From Thinopyrum elongatum (taxonomy: Eukaryota; Streptophyta; Magnoliopsida; Poales; Poaceae), in NCBI GenBank assembly GCA_011799875.1, contig CM022303.1, positions 63,886,512 to 63,950,511 on the forward strand: DNA of 64,000 bases, in the 5' to 3' direction. The stretch's first letter is position 1; the number at the start of each line of letters is the position of its first letter. Position numbers and translations under genes: made by a program. The notes below the pieces were generated by a model. The model searched no databases. It was not told the origin of the DNA and saw only the letters and a program-made list of their open reading frames with translations. Of the stretch, positions 22,332-33,274 are shown piece by piece.

Positions 22332-22830
22332 CACTACTAGGAAAAGGGCTATAGATGATATGGCCACTAATGGCGCACCAGACATGAGGTGCGCCACTAC
22401 TATATAGCAGTGGCGCACCATGTGTTGGTGCGCCATTAGTGTGAAAGACACTAATGGCGCACCAGACCAATGGTGCGCCACTAGTAATAAATTTTATTTT
22501 TTTTATTTTTCCAAAAATACTAATGGCGCACCATGCGAGAGTGCGCCATTACTAGTTTTAACTAGTAATGGCGCACCAGCCACAGAGTGCGCCACTAGTA
22601 ACAAATTTTTTTTTCCAAAAATACTAATGGCGCACCAGGGCAGAGTGCGCCATTACTAGTTTTAACTAGTAATGGCGCACCAGCCACACAGTGCGCCACT
22701 ACTGTATTTTTTTTTTATTATTTTTTTCGCAAAACTACTAGTGGCGCACCACCAGCTGGTGCGCCATTAGTAACCAGGGTTACTAATGGCGCATTTGTAG
22801 GTGGTGCGCCATTAGTAACCTGGGACCAGC
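22332..22830 (+). repeat. 5' terminal and subterminal repeats of C2
   Basis: TIR CACTACTAGGAAAAGGGC, then about eleven copies of ACTAATGGCGCACCA or its complement, arranged as hairpins separated by short T-rich spacers. Presumed binding sites for the Tnp1-like protein of unit 2. Confidence 0.9.
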
Positions 22831-23080
22831 TAGATATTTTGGACAGCCACACCTACACACTCACTTTCCCCACTTCATTCTCTCCACCTCCTCCTCCAAG
22901 CTTGTGTCGGCTGCCTCCTCCTCCTCACCTCATTTGCACCATAGATTCATCAAAATTAAGTGGTTAAATTACCTTTTTTTGATAGGTAAGTAAGGGGAAA
23001 GCTATCTTTATGTTGTAGATCTACTTTTTTTCTCCCTCCAACAACGTGCACATGCACTTTTTATGGCCTAGCTAGATCTA

Positions 23081-23147
23081 TGTATGTTTGTGGTGTTGCA
23101 TATGTTTGTGGTGTTGCATATGTTTGTGGTGTTGCATATATGTTTGT
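23081..23147 (+). repeat. 18-bp tandem repeat, three copies
   Basis: TATGTTTGTGGTGTTGCA three times, plus a degenerate fourth start, inside the first intron of C2 unit 1. It ends just before the acceptor TTTGCAG (23148-23155). Confidence 0.8.
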
Positions 23148-23328
23148 GTTTGCAGGTACCGGTATTTGAAATGCGATAGTTGCCAATATTTTGCCGGAAT
23201 GTTGATTCATTTCCGTTTCGGCGAGAATTTTGGCACTATGCATTCTTTTTGGTCCTATTTTTAGGCAAAGTCATGCCAATTTTTTTCTTGGTTCTAAAAT
23301 ATCGTTTTGCTCTACCCCGCAGGCGACC

Positions 23329-26300
23329 ATGGTCCGCACGATGACCGAAGGCATCGTGAATAGGTTTTTGAGCTCCGCGAAGGCCGAGATGCTTCAAAAG
23401 AACGAGACGGAGATAAGATGTCCGTGTCGAAGATGCAAGCTGAAGAGCCTTATTGCGGACCCGGATTCCGGGCAGGTGCGGGACCACCTGCTCTTGCGTG
23501 GTTTCATGGATGGCTATCGGTGGCAAGGTGATGAAGATGACTATGAAGTCGTCCATGGGGGCCGGGCAAGAAATGAGGAAGGGCGGCAAGACAACCACCG
23601 CGGCGAGGGCGGGCGAGAAGACGAAGAATCTCCAGGACATGATCACGACGGTGATGCTGTACACAGTCATCATGTAGAAGATGCCGGACATGATGATGAG
23701 GAAGATCAAGACGAAGGGCATGAGATGAAGATGCCGGAGCAGACGACGATGGACCATCGATGGGCTGGGTGTAGGACCCTCATATTCAAGAGCTGCTTCT
23801 CAAGCAGACGGATAACGCAAGAGCTGCCGCCCGAGAGAAAGCCAAGCTGGATCATTTGGAGATAGACGCGATTACTCCATTGTATGAAGGATGCAGGCCC
23901 GAGGATACCCGCCTGAAAGTAACGCTCATGGCTCTGGAGATGAAGGTAAAACACAAAATGACTGACGCATGCTTCGACGAGAACATGTCATTCTGGCACG
24001 AACGTCTTCCCAAGGGGAACAAGTGCCCGACCAGTTTCGAGGAGGCGAAGAAAATCGTGTGTCCTCTGGATTTACCGCACATGAAATACCATGTGTGCAT
24101 GAACAATTGCATCATTTATCGGGACGAGCACGCGGAGTCTACCATATGTCCGGTGTGCGGCGTCACTCTATACAAGAAGAGGAAGAAAGCTCCTCGAAAA
24201 GTGGTGTGGTACTTTCCGATCACTCCTCGTCTGCAGCGGTATTTCACGGACCCTAAGGCAGCAAAGCTCCTGCGTTGGCACGCGGATAGGGAGAAGAAGA
24301 AGCGAGAAGATGACAGAAATGATCCGGAGATAAATAAAAAAGACAAGATGCTGAGTCACCCTAAGGATGCGAGCCAGTGGCAAGCGTTGAACTTCGAACA
24401 CCCAGAATTTGGGGACGATCCAAGGAACATCATGCTGGGCGCGAGCACCGATAGAGTCAATCCGTTTGGCAGCCAGAGAAGCACACATAGCACCTGGCCT
24501 GTGTTTGTGTGGATGTACAACCTTCCCCCCTGGAGGTGCATGAAGAGGAAGTACATTCACATGAGTATGCTAATTGAAGGGCCGAAACAACCAGGGAACG
24601 ACATCAATCTGTATCTGGGGCTGCTGAAAGAGGAGCTAGACACGCTGTAGAAAATGCCAGCCAATACATGGGACGCCGCAGAGAAAGATTATTTCCCTAT
24701 GAGAGTCGCACTGCTCACGACGGTGCACGACTATCTCGGTTACGGATATCTCGCGGGGCAGGTGGTCCACGGATTTTCTGGATGCGTCAGGTGCATGGAT
24801 GACACAACGTATCGCCAGCTAGATAGAGATCCCGGGTCTTCGAAAACCATGTTCATGGGACATCGAAGGTGGCTTCGCGACGATGACCCATGGAGAAAAC
24901 GCAAGGATCTGTTCGATGGTGAAACCGAACCCCGAAGACGCCCGCGTACGAGGAGCGGCAAGGAAATAGACGAGCTGTTGTAAAATTGGAAAGATTGCCC
25001 ACTGCCGGGAAAGAAGAAAAAGGCGCCAGAGCCAGGAAAGAAGCGAAAGGCGCCAGAGCCGCTGCTGAAGGTATGGAAAACGAGGTCTGTTTTCTGGGAC
25101 TTGCCGTACTGGAAGATCCACCGTGTGCCTCACAGCCTTGATGTCATGCATATCACGAAGAACGTGTGCGAGAGTCTGCTTGGTACCCTGCTCAACATGC
25201 CAGAGAGGACCAAAGATGGGCCAAAAGCAAGGGCAGACTTGAAATCAATGGGCATCAGGGAGGAGCTTCACGCTAATGATGATGATGAGGCGAAGCAGGA
25301 CACAGAAAGTCGTCGCAAAGGCAAAAAGGCCAAGAAGACCGGAAATGACTACCCTCCCGCGTGCTTCACTCTAAGTCAGGAGGAGATCGAGCAGTTTTTC
25401 ACCTGCCTCGTAGGAGTAAAACTTCCTTACGGTTACGCGGGGAAGATAAGCAGATACCTAGACCCAGCGAAGCAGAAGTTCAGCGGGATGAAGTCTCACG
25501 ACTGTCACGTGCTGATGACGCAGATACTTCCAGTTGCAATCCGTGGGATCATGGACGCGCACGTCCGTGAAACGCTATTTGGCCTATGCAACTTTTTCGA
25601 TGTCATCTCTTGGAAGTCGGTTGGCGTGAGGCAACTCAGAAGGCTACAGGAAGAGATCGTGGTGATACTATGCGAGCTTGAGATGTACTTCCCGCCCGCA
25701 TTCTTCGACGTTATGGTGCATCTTCTGGTCCATATCGTGGAGGATATCATCCAACTCGGGCCGACGTTCCTGCACAGCATGATGCCGTTTGAAAGGATGA
25801 ATGGTGTCATCAAAGGATACGTTCGCAACATGTCACGTCCAGAGGGAAGCATAGCCAGGGGCTTTCTGACCGAAGAGTGCATCTACTACTGCACGAATTA
25901 TCTAGGCATCGAGAACCCCGCTGGTCTGCCCGTCAACGGGCACCTCGGCAGGCTCGCTGGATGGGGTCACCGCGAGGGTCACCGCGAAATGCGTGTCGAC
26001 TTCGAGGGTCGACTCGCCGACTTTGAAAGAGCAAACCTAGTCGCGCTACAACACATAGACGTGGTCGATCCTTGGGTGGTAGAGCATAAAACCTTTATTG
26101 AGAAGACGTACAATGACCGAGGCCAACAGAGGACGGACGGAGATATAATCAAAGAGCACAACTCATGTTTCACGCGTTGGTTCAAGCAGAAGCTTCTGTC
26201 GTACCCTTTACATGAGGATTCTTCCGCGGAAGAACAACTCATATTCGGCTTGTCACAGGGCGCCGAGCACAACCTGATGACCTATGAGGCGTACGATATC

Positions 26301-26864
26301 AACGGCTACACATTCTACATCGAGGACAAGGACATGAAGAGCGATGGTTATCAGAACTCCGGGGTAACGATGGAATCCTACACCGGTAACGACAAGGACA
26401 GATTCTACGGAAGGATCGAGGAGATCTGGGAGCTGAGCTACGCTGGAGAGAAGGTCCCGATGTTCCGTGTCAGATGGGCCAAGAGCGTCCTAAAAGAAGA
26501 CCGGTATTTCACAACCATGGTTATACCCGAAGCCAAATCCAAGACCGCGGGCGCAAACATCACCGCAAAAAATGAGCCATGGGTACTTGCTTCCCAAGTG
26601 GACCAATGCTTCTTCATTACCGACCCGTCAAAGCCCAGTCGTGTTGTTGTGAGGAGAGGCAAAAGGAAGATCATCGGAATGGATGGAGTCGCCAATGAGC
26701 AAGACTTCGACAAGTACGGCGACCCGAAGATGGAACATGATGACGACGATGAAGTAGCAGCATACACCACAAGAAGAAGCAGGACCACCCTACCTAAAGG
26801 ACGTCCGTTCCACAGAAGAACTCCATTTGTGAAAAAGAAGGGCAAGAAGATTGTGAACAGATAG
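23329..26864 (+). pseudogene. CACTA C2 transposase (Tnp2-like)
   Basis: ATG 23329 lies seven bases after a CCCCGCAG acceptor. N-terminal transposase-associated domain with 'RCPCRRCKL'; an acidic His/Asp-rich linker; one frameshift at about 23755-23775; then 'DPHIQELLLKQTDNARAAA', the zinc-ribbon block 'CMNNCIIYRDEH...CPVCG', 'HSTWPVFVWMYNLPPWRCM', 'GPKQPGNDINLYLGLLKEEL', 'GCVRCMDDTTYRQL', 'VFWDLPYWKIHRVPHSLDVM', then the DUF4218-like region 'LFGLCNFFDVISWKSV...MMPFERMNGVIKGYVRN' and a DUF4216-like C-terminus with 'YGRIEEIWELSYAGEKVPMF'. Two stops (TAG 24648, TAA 24981) in an otherwise intact frame, so about 1180 codons with three lesions. The protein would cut the element ends. The last 50 residues are basic. 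Confidence 0.92.
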
Positions 26865-27164
26865 CTAGCTAGCTAAGATCGATTGTATTTAAATTGTAGC
26901 CTTCATTTCTCGATTGTATTTCATGGGCACTTTTTGAACTCATGAATATTTTTAAATTTCATGGACACTTTTTGAAGTCATGAATATTTTTAAATTTCAT
27001 GGGCACCACCGCCGACGACCCCCGCACCCTCCCCCGCTCCACCGTCACAAATGAATGCAACTAAAAATTATTACTGTTTTTATAAAAATTTATTACTGTT
27101 TCATATTCATATTCATTTTCTAAAAAATTATTAGATGCAACAAAAAAAAATAAAAAAAAATACT
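26865..27164 (+). other. Intergenic DNA of C2 downstream of the transposase
   Basis: No gene. Includes two near-copies of a ~36-bp unit 'ACTTTTTGAA(C/G)TCATGAATATTTTTAAATTTCATGG' (26929-27002) and A-rich DNA. Confidence 0.6.
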
Positions 27165-27302
27165 TATGGCGCACCGCTGGCTGGTGCGCCATTGCTATCT
27201 AAAAAAAAGATTACTTATGACGCACCGTCCCGGTGGTGCGCCATTGCTATGAAAAAAACATTCTAATGGCGCACTGCCAGGGGGTGCGCCATTGCTATCG
27301 CC
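27165..27302 (+). repeat. Internal block of C2 subterminal-type repeats, upstream of unit 2
   Basis: Three hairpin pairs of 'TTATGGCGCACC...GGTGCGCCATTGCTAT', clearly the same motif as at the ends of C2 but in the middle of the element, just before the GC-rich leader of unit 2. Probably the unit 2 promoter region and a Tnp1 binding cluster. Confidence 0.85.
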
Positions 27303-28361
27303 GCGGCCTACCTAGCCCCACCACTGCACACACATCTCGCTCATCTCGCGCAAAACCACCGCCGCCGCCGCTGCACTCCCATCCCCACCTCTCCCGCGAC
27401 CGCCCCGCCGCGCCGCCCTCCGGTGACCCCCTCCGCTCCGGTGGCCTCCCTCTCTCTCTCCCTCCCTCCCTCTGTCTCTCTCTCTCATCGTGCGCGCCCC
27501 TCCTCTGCAGCAGATCGAGCGCCTCTCCCGCGACCGCCCGCCGCGCCGCCCCCTACCTGCTCGTCTCCGGCGACCCCCTCCGCTCCGGTAAGCCTCCCGC
27601 TCCCTCCCTCCCTCTCTCTCTCTTACCGTGCGCCCCCTCCTCTGCAGCGCCTCGCCGGATCTTCCCCGCCTCCCCGGCAGCGAGACAACCTACAGACCTC
27701 TCTGTTGCCGCTGCCGCCTGCCGGATCCAGTCCCCGCCGTGCTCCTGCTGTTGGCTACTGCTGATCGCCTCTGCTGCTGCTGTTGGCGACTGCAGGTAAT
27801 TGACATCAAAAAAATTCAGTTAGCTGTTGGCTTCTGTAGATTGATTTAGATTTCTAGTTACAAGCAGCAGGTTCTTATCAAATGAAACAACAAGATCTGT
27901 AGATTGATCTGTAATGGCAGAAACTGAATAAAACAGCAACAACAAGATCATCAGGCATCTTCTTATCAAATGACTGAATATTGTCAGCTGGAGTTATAGA
28001 GCATTCACTCTGTGTTTGACTGAATATTGACTGAATTCTGTGTTTGATCAAATGATTGTCAAGATTTATGCAAATGAAGATCACAGTAAGAAGCAGTATT
28101 GATGTACTCTGAAATTAACTATATTAGTAGTTGTCCTGCATAACTAGTCAATTAGCATAATTAGTCACTATTTCATTTAACTGTTTATCAAACTACAACA
28201 GTTTCAGTTAATAGTCAACAGTTTCATTTGCATTACATTGAAGTTTAAGTGAATCTACAGTGACCCGTTCCGGCAAATTCGGGGATAATGATTTTGCAGG
28301 TACCCCGAGAGGCCCTTGAGTTTGCCGGAATGTCGATTAACTTCCGTTCCGGCAAATTCGG
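27303..28361 (+). other. 5' leader, first intron and duplicated leader of C2 unit 2
   Basis: A GC-rich, CT-repeat leader (27303-27795) ends at CTGCAG|GTAATTGAC, a donor-like site. AT-rich intron-like DNA follows to TTTTGCAG (~28300). The next ~140 bases ('GGTACC...TTTGCCGGAATGTCGATT...GTTCCGGCAAATTCGG') resemble the leader before the transposase at 23155-23290. Confidence 0.5.
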
Positions 28362-28453
28362 GTACTCCATATGTCCTATTTTCAGCAAAGGTCATGCTGA
28401 AATTTTCCGTGAATTTTAGCATGACTTTGCTAAAAATAGGACATATGGGGTAC
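28362..28453 (+). repeat. 92-bp perfect-style hairpin in the C2 unit 2 leader
   Basis: Left arm 28362-28402 (GTACTCCATATGTCCTATTT...) pairs with right arm 28413-28453 (...AAATAGGACATATGGGGTAC) with only a few mismatches over ~40 bp and a ~10-base loop. Confidence 0.8.
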
Positions 28454-28615
28454 TTGCGACTAATGCATGGGCCGGGGTATCTTAGTACTTAATTCTTGCT
28501 GCATTAAACCATAGGTGGCAATAGAGCCAAGTGATTAGGCCCAACTTAGAATTCTCCTTCCTGTTTCTTGATAGGGTATATTATTAGAAGATACCCATAT
28601 ATATCAGTCAACCTA

Positions 28616-28850
28616 GGGTGCCTCGGCATCGATAAACCCTAAATGATGAAAACTTAACTTAGCATTTAGGGTGCCTCAGCGTCGACAAACCCTAAATGAT
28701 AAAACCTTGACTTTTAGGGTGCCTCGGTGTCGATAAAAACCTAAATGATGAAAGCTTAGGCTTTTAGGATGCCTCGGCGTCGACAAACCCTAAATGATAA
28801 AAGCTTAGTTTTTAGGATGCCTCGGTGTCGACAAACCCTAAATGATGAGA
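28616..28850 (+). repeat. ~50-bp tandem repeat with telo-box motifs, five copies
   Basis: The unit is 'TAGGGTGCCTCGGCGTCGACAAACCCTAAATGATGAAA' plus a variable spacer. Four of five units carry AAACCCTAA (28634, 28687, 28785, 28833); the third is mutated. It lies 66-300 bp upstream of the unit 2 start codon. Confidence 0.85.
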
Positions 28851-28915
28851 CCATGATCTTGTTCCTTGACAATAACCAACTTTTTGACCAAACTTTTTCC
28901 CTATTTAGAGCGAAC

Positions 28916-31900
28916 ATGGCCCACAACGATGAGGCCGGCGGTTCGGGCGGCAAGGCATTCTGGGAGCTATCCCAGGAGATGGAGGAAGAACCTCACCGCT
29001 ATGAGGACACCGCGGAAGACACCGATCCTGACTACACAACCCCTAGTGGCGTCGGGGATGACACCACTGATGGTGCCGCCGAGGATGCCACCACTGATGA
29101 TGGCAGCGCACGCACAGATGGCAGCCAACCGAAGAGGCAACGGAAAGACCGGCGCCCGAACATGCTCGGCACCGTCAAGGAGGAATTTACTGAAGTGTCC
29201 TCCGAGGGGCATCCAACGGCACCCAAAGAATTAGTCAAGGGGTACTCGGTTCATCTCGGGTGCATTCTCCGGAGCACCGTCTCGATCAACACCGAGAACC
29301 TAAGGCATAAGGACCGAGGGAATTTGCGCAACCTCCTCTTCACGAAGCTGCACGAACGATACAAGTTCCCCGCTGACTTTGCAAACACACGCCTCTCAGG
29401 GAATAAAGTGAACAGTGCCGCCCTCACGAAGATGAGCACGGCCCTGTCTACTTGGAGAAGCGCGGTGAAGAGAATGATTGACAAAGGTGATAGTTATGAG
29501 AAGATCAAGGAGAAAAATCCTTCGATCAGCGAAGATGACTACAAGGAGGTCAAGATCAAGTGCGAGAGCAACGCAACCGTGGAATCAAGTCAGTGGGGGA
29601 AAGATATGCGGGACTTGAACTTAGGGGTCCACCAACTCGGTCCCGGCGGTTACAGAGTGGCGGAACCTATATGGGACAAGGAGGACGCGGAGCATGCCGA
29701 GCAAGGCCTACCGGCCCGCTTCGAGAAATACCGTGACAAGCAGACCAGGAACTATGTCAGGGCCCGGTACAAGGTGGACCCGGTAACAAAGGAGCTTACC
29801 ACGGATGCGAAGACCAAGGCGCTTGAGCGTGTTCTGGTAAGGAATACACCCCCGCGTAATTAGCTCCATGTGGTTGCATTCTAATTAATGAAGCCAAATT
29901 TCTAAATGGTTCACGTTCCTTCCGCAGGACACTGAAAGCAGTAGCGCGGGGTCGTCTCAGAGCTCCCCTTTCGACATCCCTTTAAATAGGGCGTTGAACA
30001 TAAAGAAAAACAAGGATAAGCTCAGTAAGCCATCGTCAGCTGGTCGTGTGGCCGGCAAAGGCTTGTCCACGAAATGGTCGGAATACTATACCGCTGGGCG
30101 AAAGGAGAGAAAGACCAGCTCGGAAAGCCAGCAGCGCGAGGTTCAAGAACTCAAGGCACAAGTGGCGCGGATTCTGGAGATGGTCGAAGAGCAAGTGCGA
30201 GACCAACTGGGAGCGACGATCACCGCCATTATACCTACCTTGGTTTCTGGGCTGCAGGCATAGGTGGCGGGCGGCCAACAAGGGCCGCCCCCGATTCCCA
30301 GCTTCTCGGGCAGCAACTCGCGCAACTCGCCGGCGGAGGCGGCATTGGTGTCTCCGGCGGAGGCGGCATTGGTGTCTCCGGCGGTGGCGCCAGCATTGCA
30401 GCTTAATGTACCCGGGTGTGGGAAGAATACGCCGGCTGGCACCTCGGCAGCAAGCGGCCCCTCCGTCAATTGCACGCCCGCCGTTGGCGGTGCCTCGACA
30501 TTAGCCGAGCTCCACGCCATGACGGTAACTAATTAAGCCTCTCGGCCGATGACTTCATCTCCTTGCCTTTGACTGGGCATCCCTGACGCCCTACATGTTT
30601 TCGCAGGGCGCCACCGACGTTCCGTGCACTCTCCTGCACTTCGTGAACGACGAGTTGGTCGATGTCGCCAAGGGCAGAATTGTTCAACCAGGCAGCCGCG
30701 TGTTCCACGGTAATCAGATGCCACCCACTGTTTATAGGGTTCAACTGGTTCGGGCGCTGCCGGGCTTCGACGACATATTACCTCCGTATCGACCCCATGG
30801 GGCCGACGAAGATGATGTGATGACCCTTAGCGCCTGCATAAGCTGGCCCATGCTTTGGCCGAAGAGCCAGATTCGTTTGGGGGCGGGGGACACCACCCCA
30901 CAGACAACACCGCTAGTCGTGCCGGCGCCAAGCCATGGCAAGACCCCCGCAACGCTACCGGACATGCCGGACATGCATATGGCACAGGATTCGGGCATGC
31001 ATATGGCACAGGATCCGGACGACGATGACGATGGTACATTTACCAACGTCGATAAGTACTTCAACGAACATGGGTGCGATGACGAATTCTTGGGGCCTCC
31101 TTCTCAAGAACCCAACCCTGCAAAAGACGATCGCGATCTAGCTGGTACCGCGGAGAAACCCAATTGCAACAGGCGTCGTCTGGCGTTCAGTTCTCAGGAG
31201 ACGCCTCCAGCTGCCGCCTTCACCGAGCCTCAGATAGCCGAGGTGCGAAATATTATCAGCCCCAACACACTCAAGAAGGCGGTCTCTGAGCAGAACTCGA
31301 TCCCATTACAGCAGAAGAAGGGACGGAAAAGAAAAACCAACAAGGATGCGAGCCAGCCGGCACCGAGTACGATCCGTGCTCAGGACGGGCCACCTTCACC
31401 TAAGGATATCTCGAGGAGGGTGCATGTGGCGGGAAGGCCGATGCTACCGAATAATCTGCTCAATGCTGCAACCGGTGCTATGCGGAGTCTGCATGACAGT
31501 GTTCTTTCTTTGGAGAAGCGGCGTCTCCGAGAGAATGATGTGGCATACCCGGTTTTTGTGGCCAAGGTGCCAGAGGGCAAGGGCTTTGTGGATAGCACCA
31601 TCGGGGGTATGATCGTCCTGCGGTTTGATGACATCTTCGCTATGTTTAACCTTCATCCGCTGCACTACACCTTCGTTCGGCTATTTTCGCTGAGTATGGA
31701 GATGCGGATCATTAGAGACAAGACCCCGGACATCGTGATAGTCGAACCCTTCTACATGCGTGCCAAGATCTTGGGAAGCGCTGGGGACCGGCAAGTCGCG
31801 AGTTCATACCTCGAAGGCGTCATTCTGGCAAACCCAGATAAGGATAACTTCCTCGTGCCTTACTTTCCCGAGTAAGTCATCCCCTCACCGCCCCGTAACA

Positions 31901-32531
31901 TATGATTTCTTAGATTTCGATCGTTCTTTTTTTTCTAACATTCCGTGTTTTGTGCAGTGACACACATTGCACACTCATCCTCTTAAGCCCGAAATATTCC
32001 ATGGCCACGTATTTCGACTCGGACCGTCAGTCGAAGAAAGACTACACAAATATCAAGAAAGTTCTTGATGATGTTCTTCCCGGCTACGCCAGATCTGGAG
32101 GCACCTTCAGCAGGCCAATTCGTAGGTACGGCAAGCACGTGTTCACCCACAATACGATGTTCCCCTGCGTCAAGCAGCCGCCTGGCGGTCAGAAGGATGC
32201 CTACTACACCCTCCATCACATGCGGGCGATCGTACGGGACCATAATCACTTTCTGCTACCAAATAATCTCAAAGATTGGGCCGCACGCTTGTCGGCAATC
32301 CAGGACGCGGACATCAGACAAGAATTCTTTCGCATCCAGTCGGAGTTTGCGGAAATCATCCATCAAGATGTCCTTCGTACCTCGGGGCAGTTCCACCTCT
32401 GATATCAACCGTCCAACAGTGAGATAGAAACAACGCTACAAATGCAGGCTGACGACGCCCGCGATTTCATGACCATCACGACAGACGGCGGCTTCATCCA
32501 CGCTCCGGTCCCTGAGTCGAGTCGAAAGTAG
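28916..32531 (+). pseudogene. CACTA C2 unit 2: Transposase_24/Tnp1-like protein with degenerate Ulp1-like domain (four exons)
   Basis: Exons 28916-29836, 29928-30524, 30607-31871 and 31958-32531, joined in frame by GT...AG introns (donors GTAAGG, GTAACT, GTAAGT). N-terminal acidic region, then a Transposase_24 (PF03004)-type domain ('LRNLLFTKLHERYKFPADF', 'VHQLGPGGYRVAEPIWDKED'). Exon 2 has a coiled coil ('QQREVQELKAQVARILEMVEE'). Exon 3 has the 'PCTLLHFVNDELVDVAKGRI' domain and a basic linker. Exons 3-4 form a Ulp1/C48-like fold ('DTHCTLILLSPKYSMATYFD', 'CVKQPPGGQKDAYYTLHHM') in which the catalytic Cys position reads Ala. Stops at 30261 (TAG) and 32400 (TGA, probably from TGG). Presumed role: binding the subterminal repeats. 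Confidence 0.85.
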
Positions 32532-32776
32532 TGATGCTATGTAGTTCTGAAATATCGATTAGCTCATGTTGTAATTAAACTTTAATGAACTTGTATGCCT
32601 CTTTGGTTTGGACAGTCGTTCAACTTATATGTAATCGATGCTATTTATTAGTAGGGCCATGAATCGTGCTATTAATGTCTTGCTTTTCTCTTTCGATCCT
32701 TTTGTTGCATACTTATATATTGCTTATGTATTGTCTGTGAATTGCTACTAACGTTTTGTTTGGCTAGTGCATAGAG

Positions 32777-33031
32777 ATGCCGTCGTATGTCGTGTACAAG
32801 GGTAAGGTTCCCGGAGTCTACGACGACTGGGAGGAGTGTCTGAGACAGGTTCACCATTTCAGCGGTAACAGTTACAAAGGGTACACCACTAGGGCGCAGG
32901 CGGAAGCTAGATACGCGCGCTATCTAGCGGGAGAGAGGAGGGAGCGGAGGAGGAACCGGATGAAGACCAGTTTCATCACGATGATGCTCATCGTGATGAC
33001 CGCATCTCTCTTCTATGTGATGGTAGTTTAG
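32777..33031 (+). CDS. RNase H1-N/viroplasmin-like domain with C-terminal membrane segment, small ORF of C2
   Basis: 84 residues. Residues 3-50 (YVVYKGKVPGVYDDWEECL...FSGNSYKGYTTRAQAEARYA) match the RNA/DNA-hybrid-binding domain of RNase H1 N-termini and caulimovirus viroplasmin (PF01693): the pattern VY.G..PG.Y..W.EC...V..F.G...K.Y....A. A basic stretch (ERRERRRNRMK) follows, then a hydrophobic C-terminus (FITMMLIVMTASLFYVMVV) predicting a tail anchor. Intact frame, in the gap between unit 2 and the 3' repeats. There is no RNase H catalytic domain. It could be the last exon of a spliced form of unit 2 or its own gene. Function unknown. Confidence 0.7.
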   Translation: MPSYVVYKGKVPGVYDDWEECLRQVHHFSGNSYKGYTTRAQAEARYARYLAGERRERRRNRMKTSFITMMLIVMTASLFYVMVV

Positions 33032-33274
33032 ATGATCGATATCGAATTGTAATGTGAAGACAAACTCGCTACTCGTGGTCTTGAGACTTGTAATGTTCTA
33101 TCTTTGTTCGGTCTTTTGAATTCGGAGACTAATATGATGAATTGTATTCGGAGACTAATCTTCTATTGTATTCGATGAATCTGCTGTTGCTGTGTGGTGC
33201 TCTCTATATTCTGTCCAATAATATATTTTGTAACCTGTGAAAATATCAGAAAAGAAAAAAAACATCCCTAATAT

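Noticed and set aside
22340..22815. CRISPR-like regularly spaced palindromic repeats
   Set aside because: Spacing and orientation are irregular, the same motif occurs at both ends of a CACTA with matching termini, and the genome is a plant's. These are transposon subterminal repeats.
27233..27799. 188-residue Ser/Pro-rich ORF
   Set aside because: Starts inside the C2 internal repeats and is CT-repeat leader sequence; no domain.
28616..28850. Interstitial telomere
   Set aside because: AAACCCTAA occurs once per ~50-bp unit, not as head-to-tail 7-mers.
30595..30606. ATG at 30595 as start of a separate gene
   Set aside because: It lies inside the intron just before the acceptor TTTTCGCAG; exon 3 starts at 30607 and continues exon 2 in phase.
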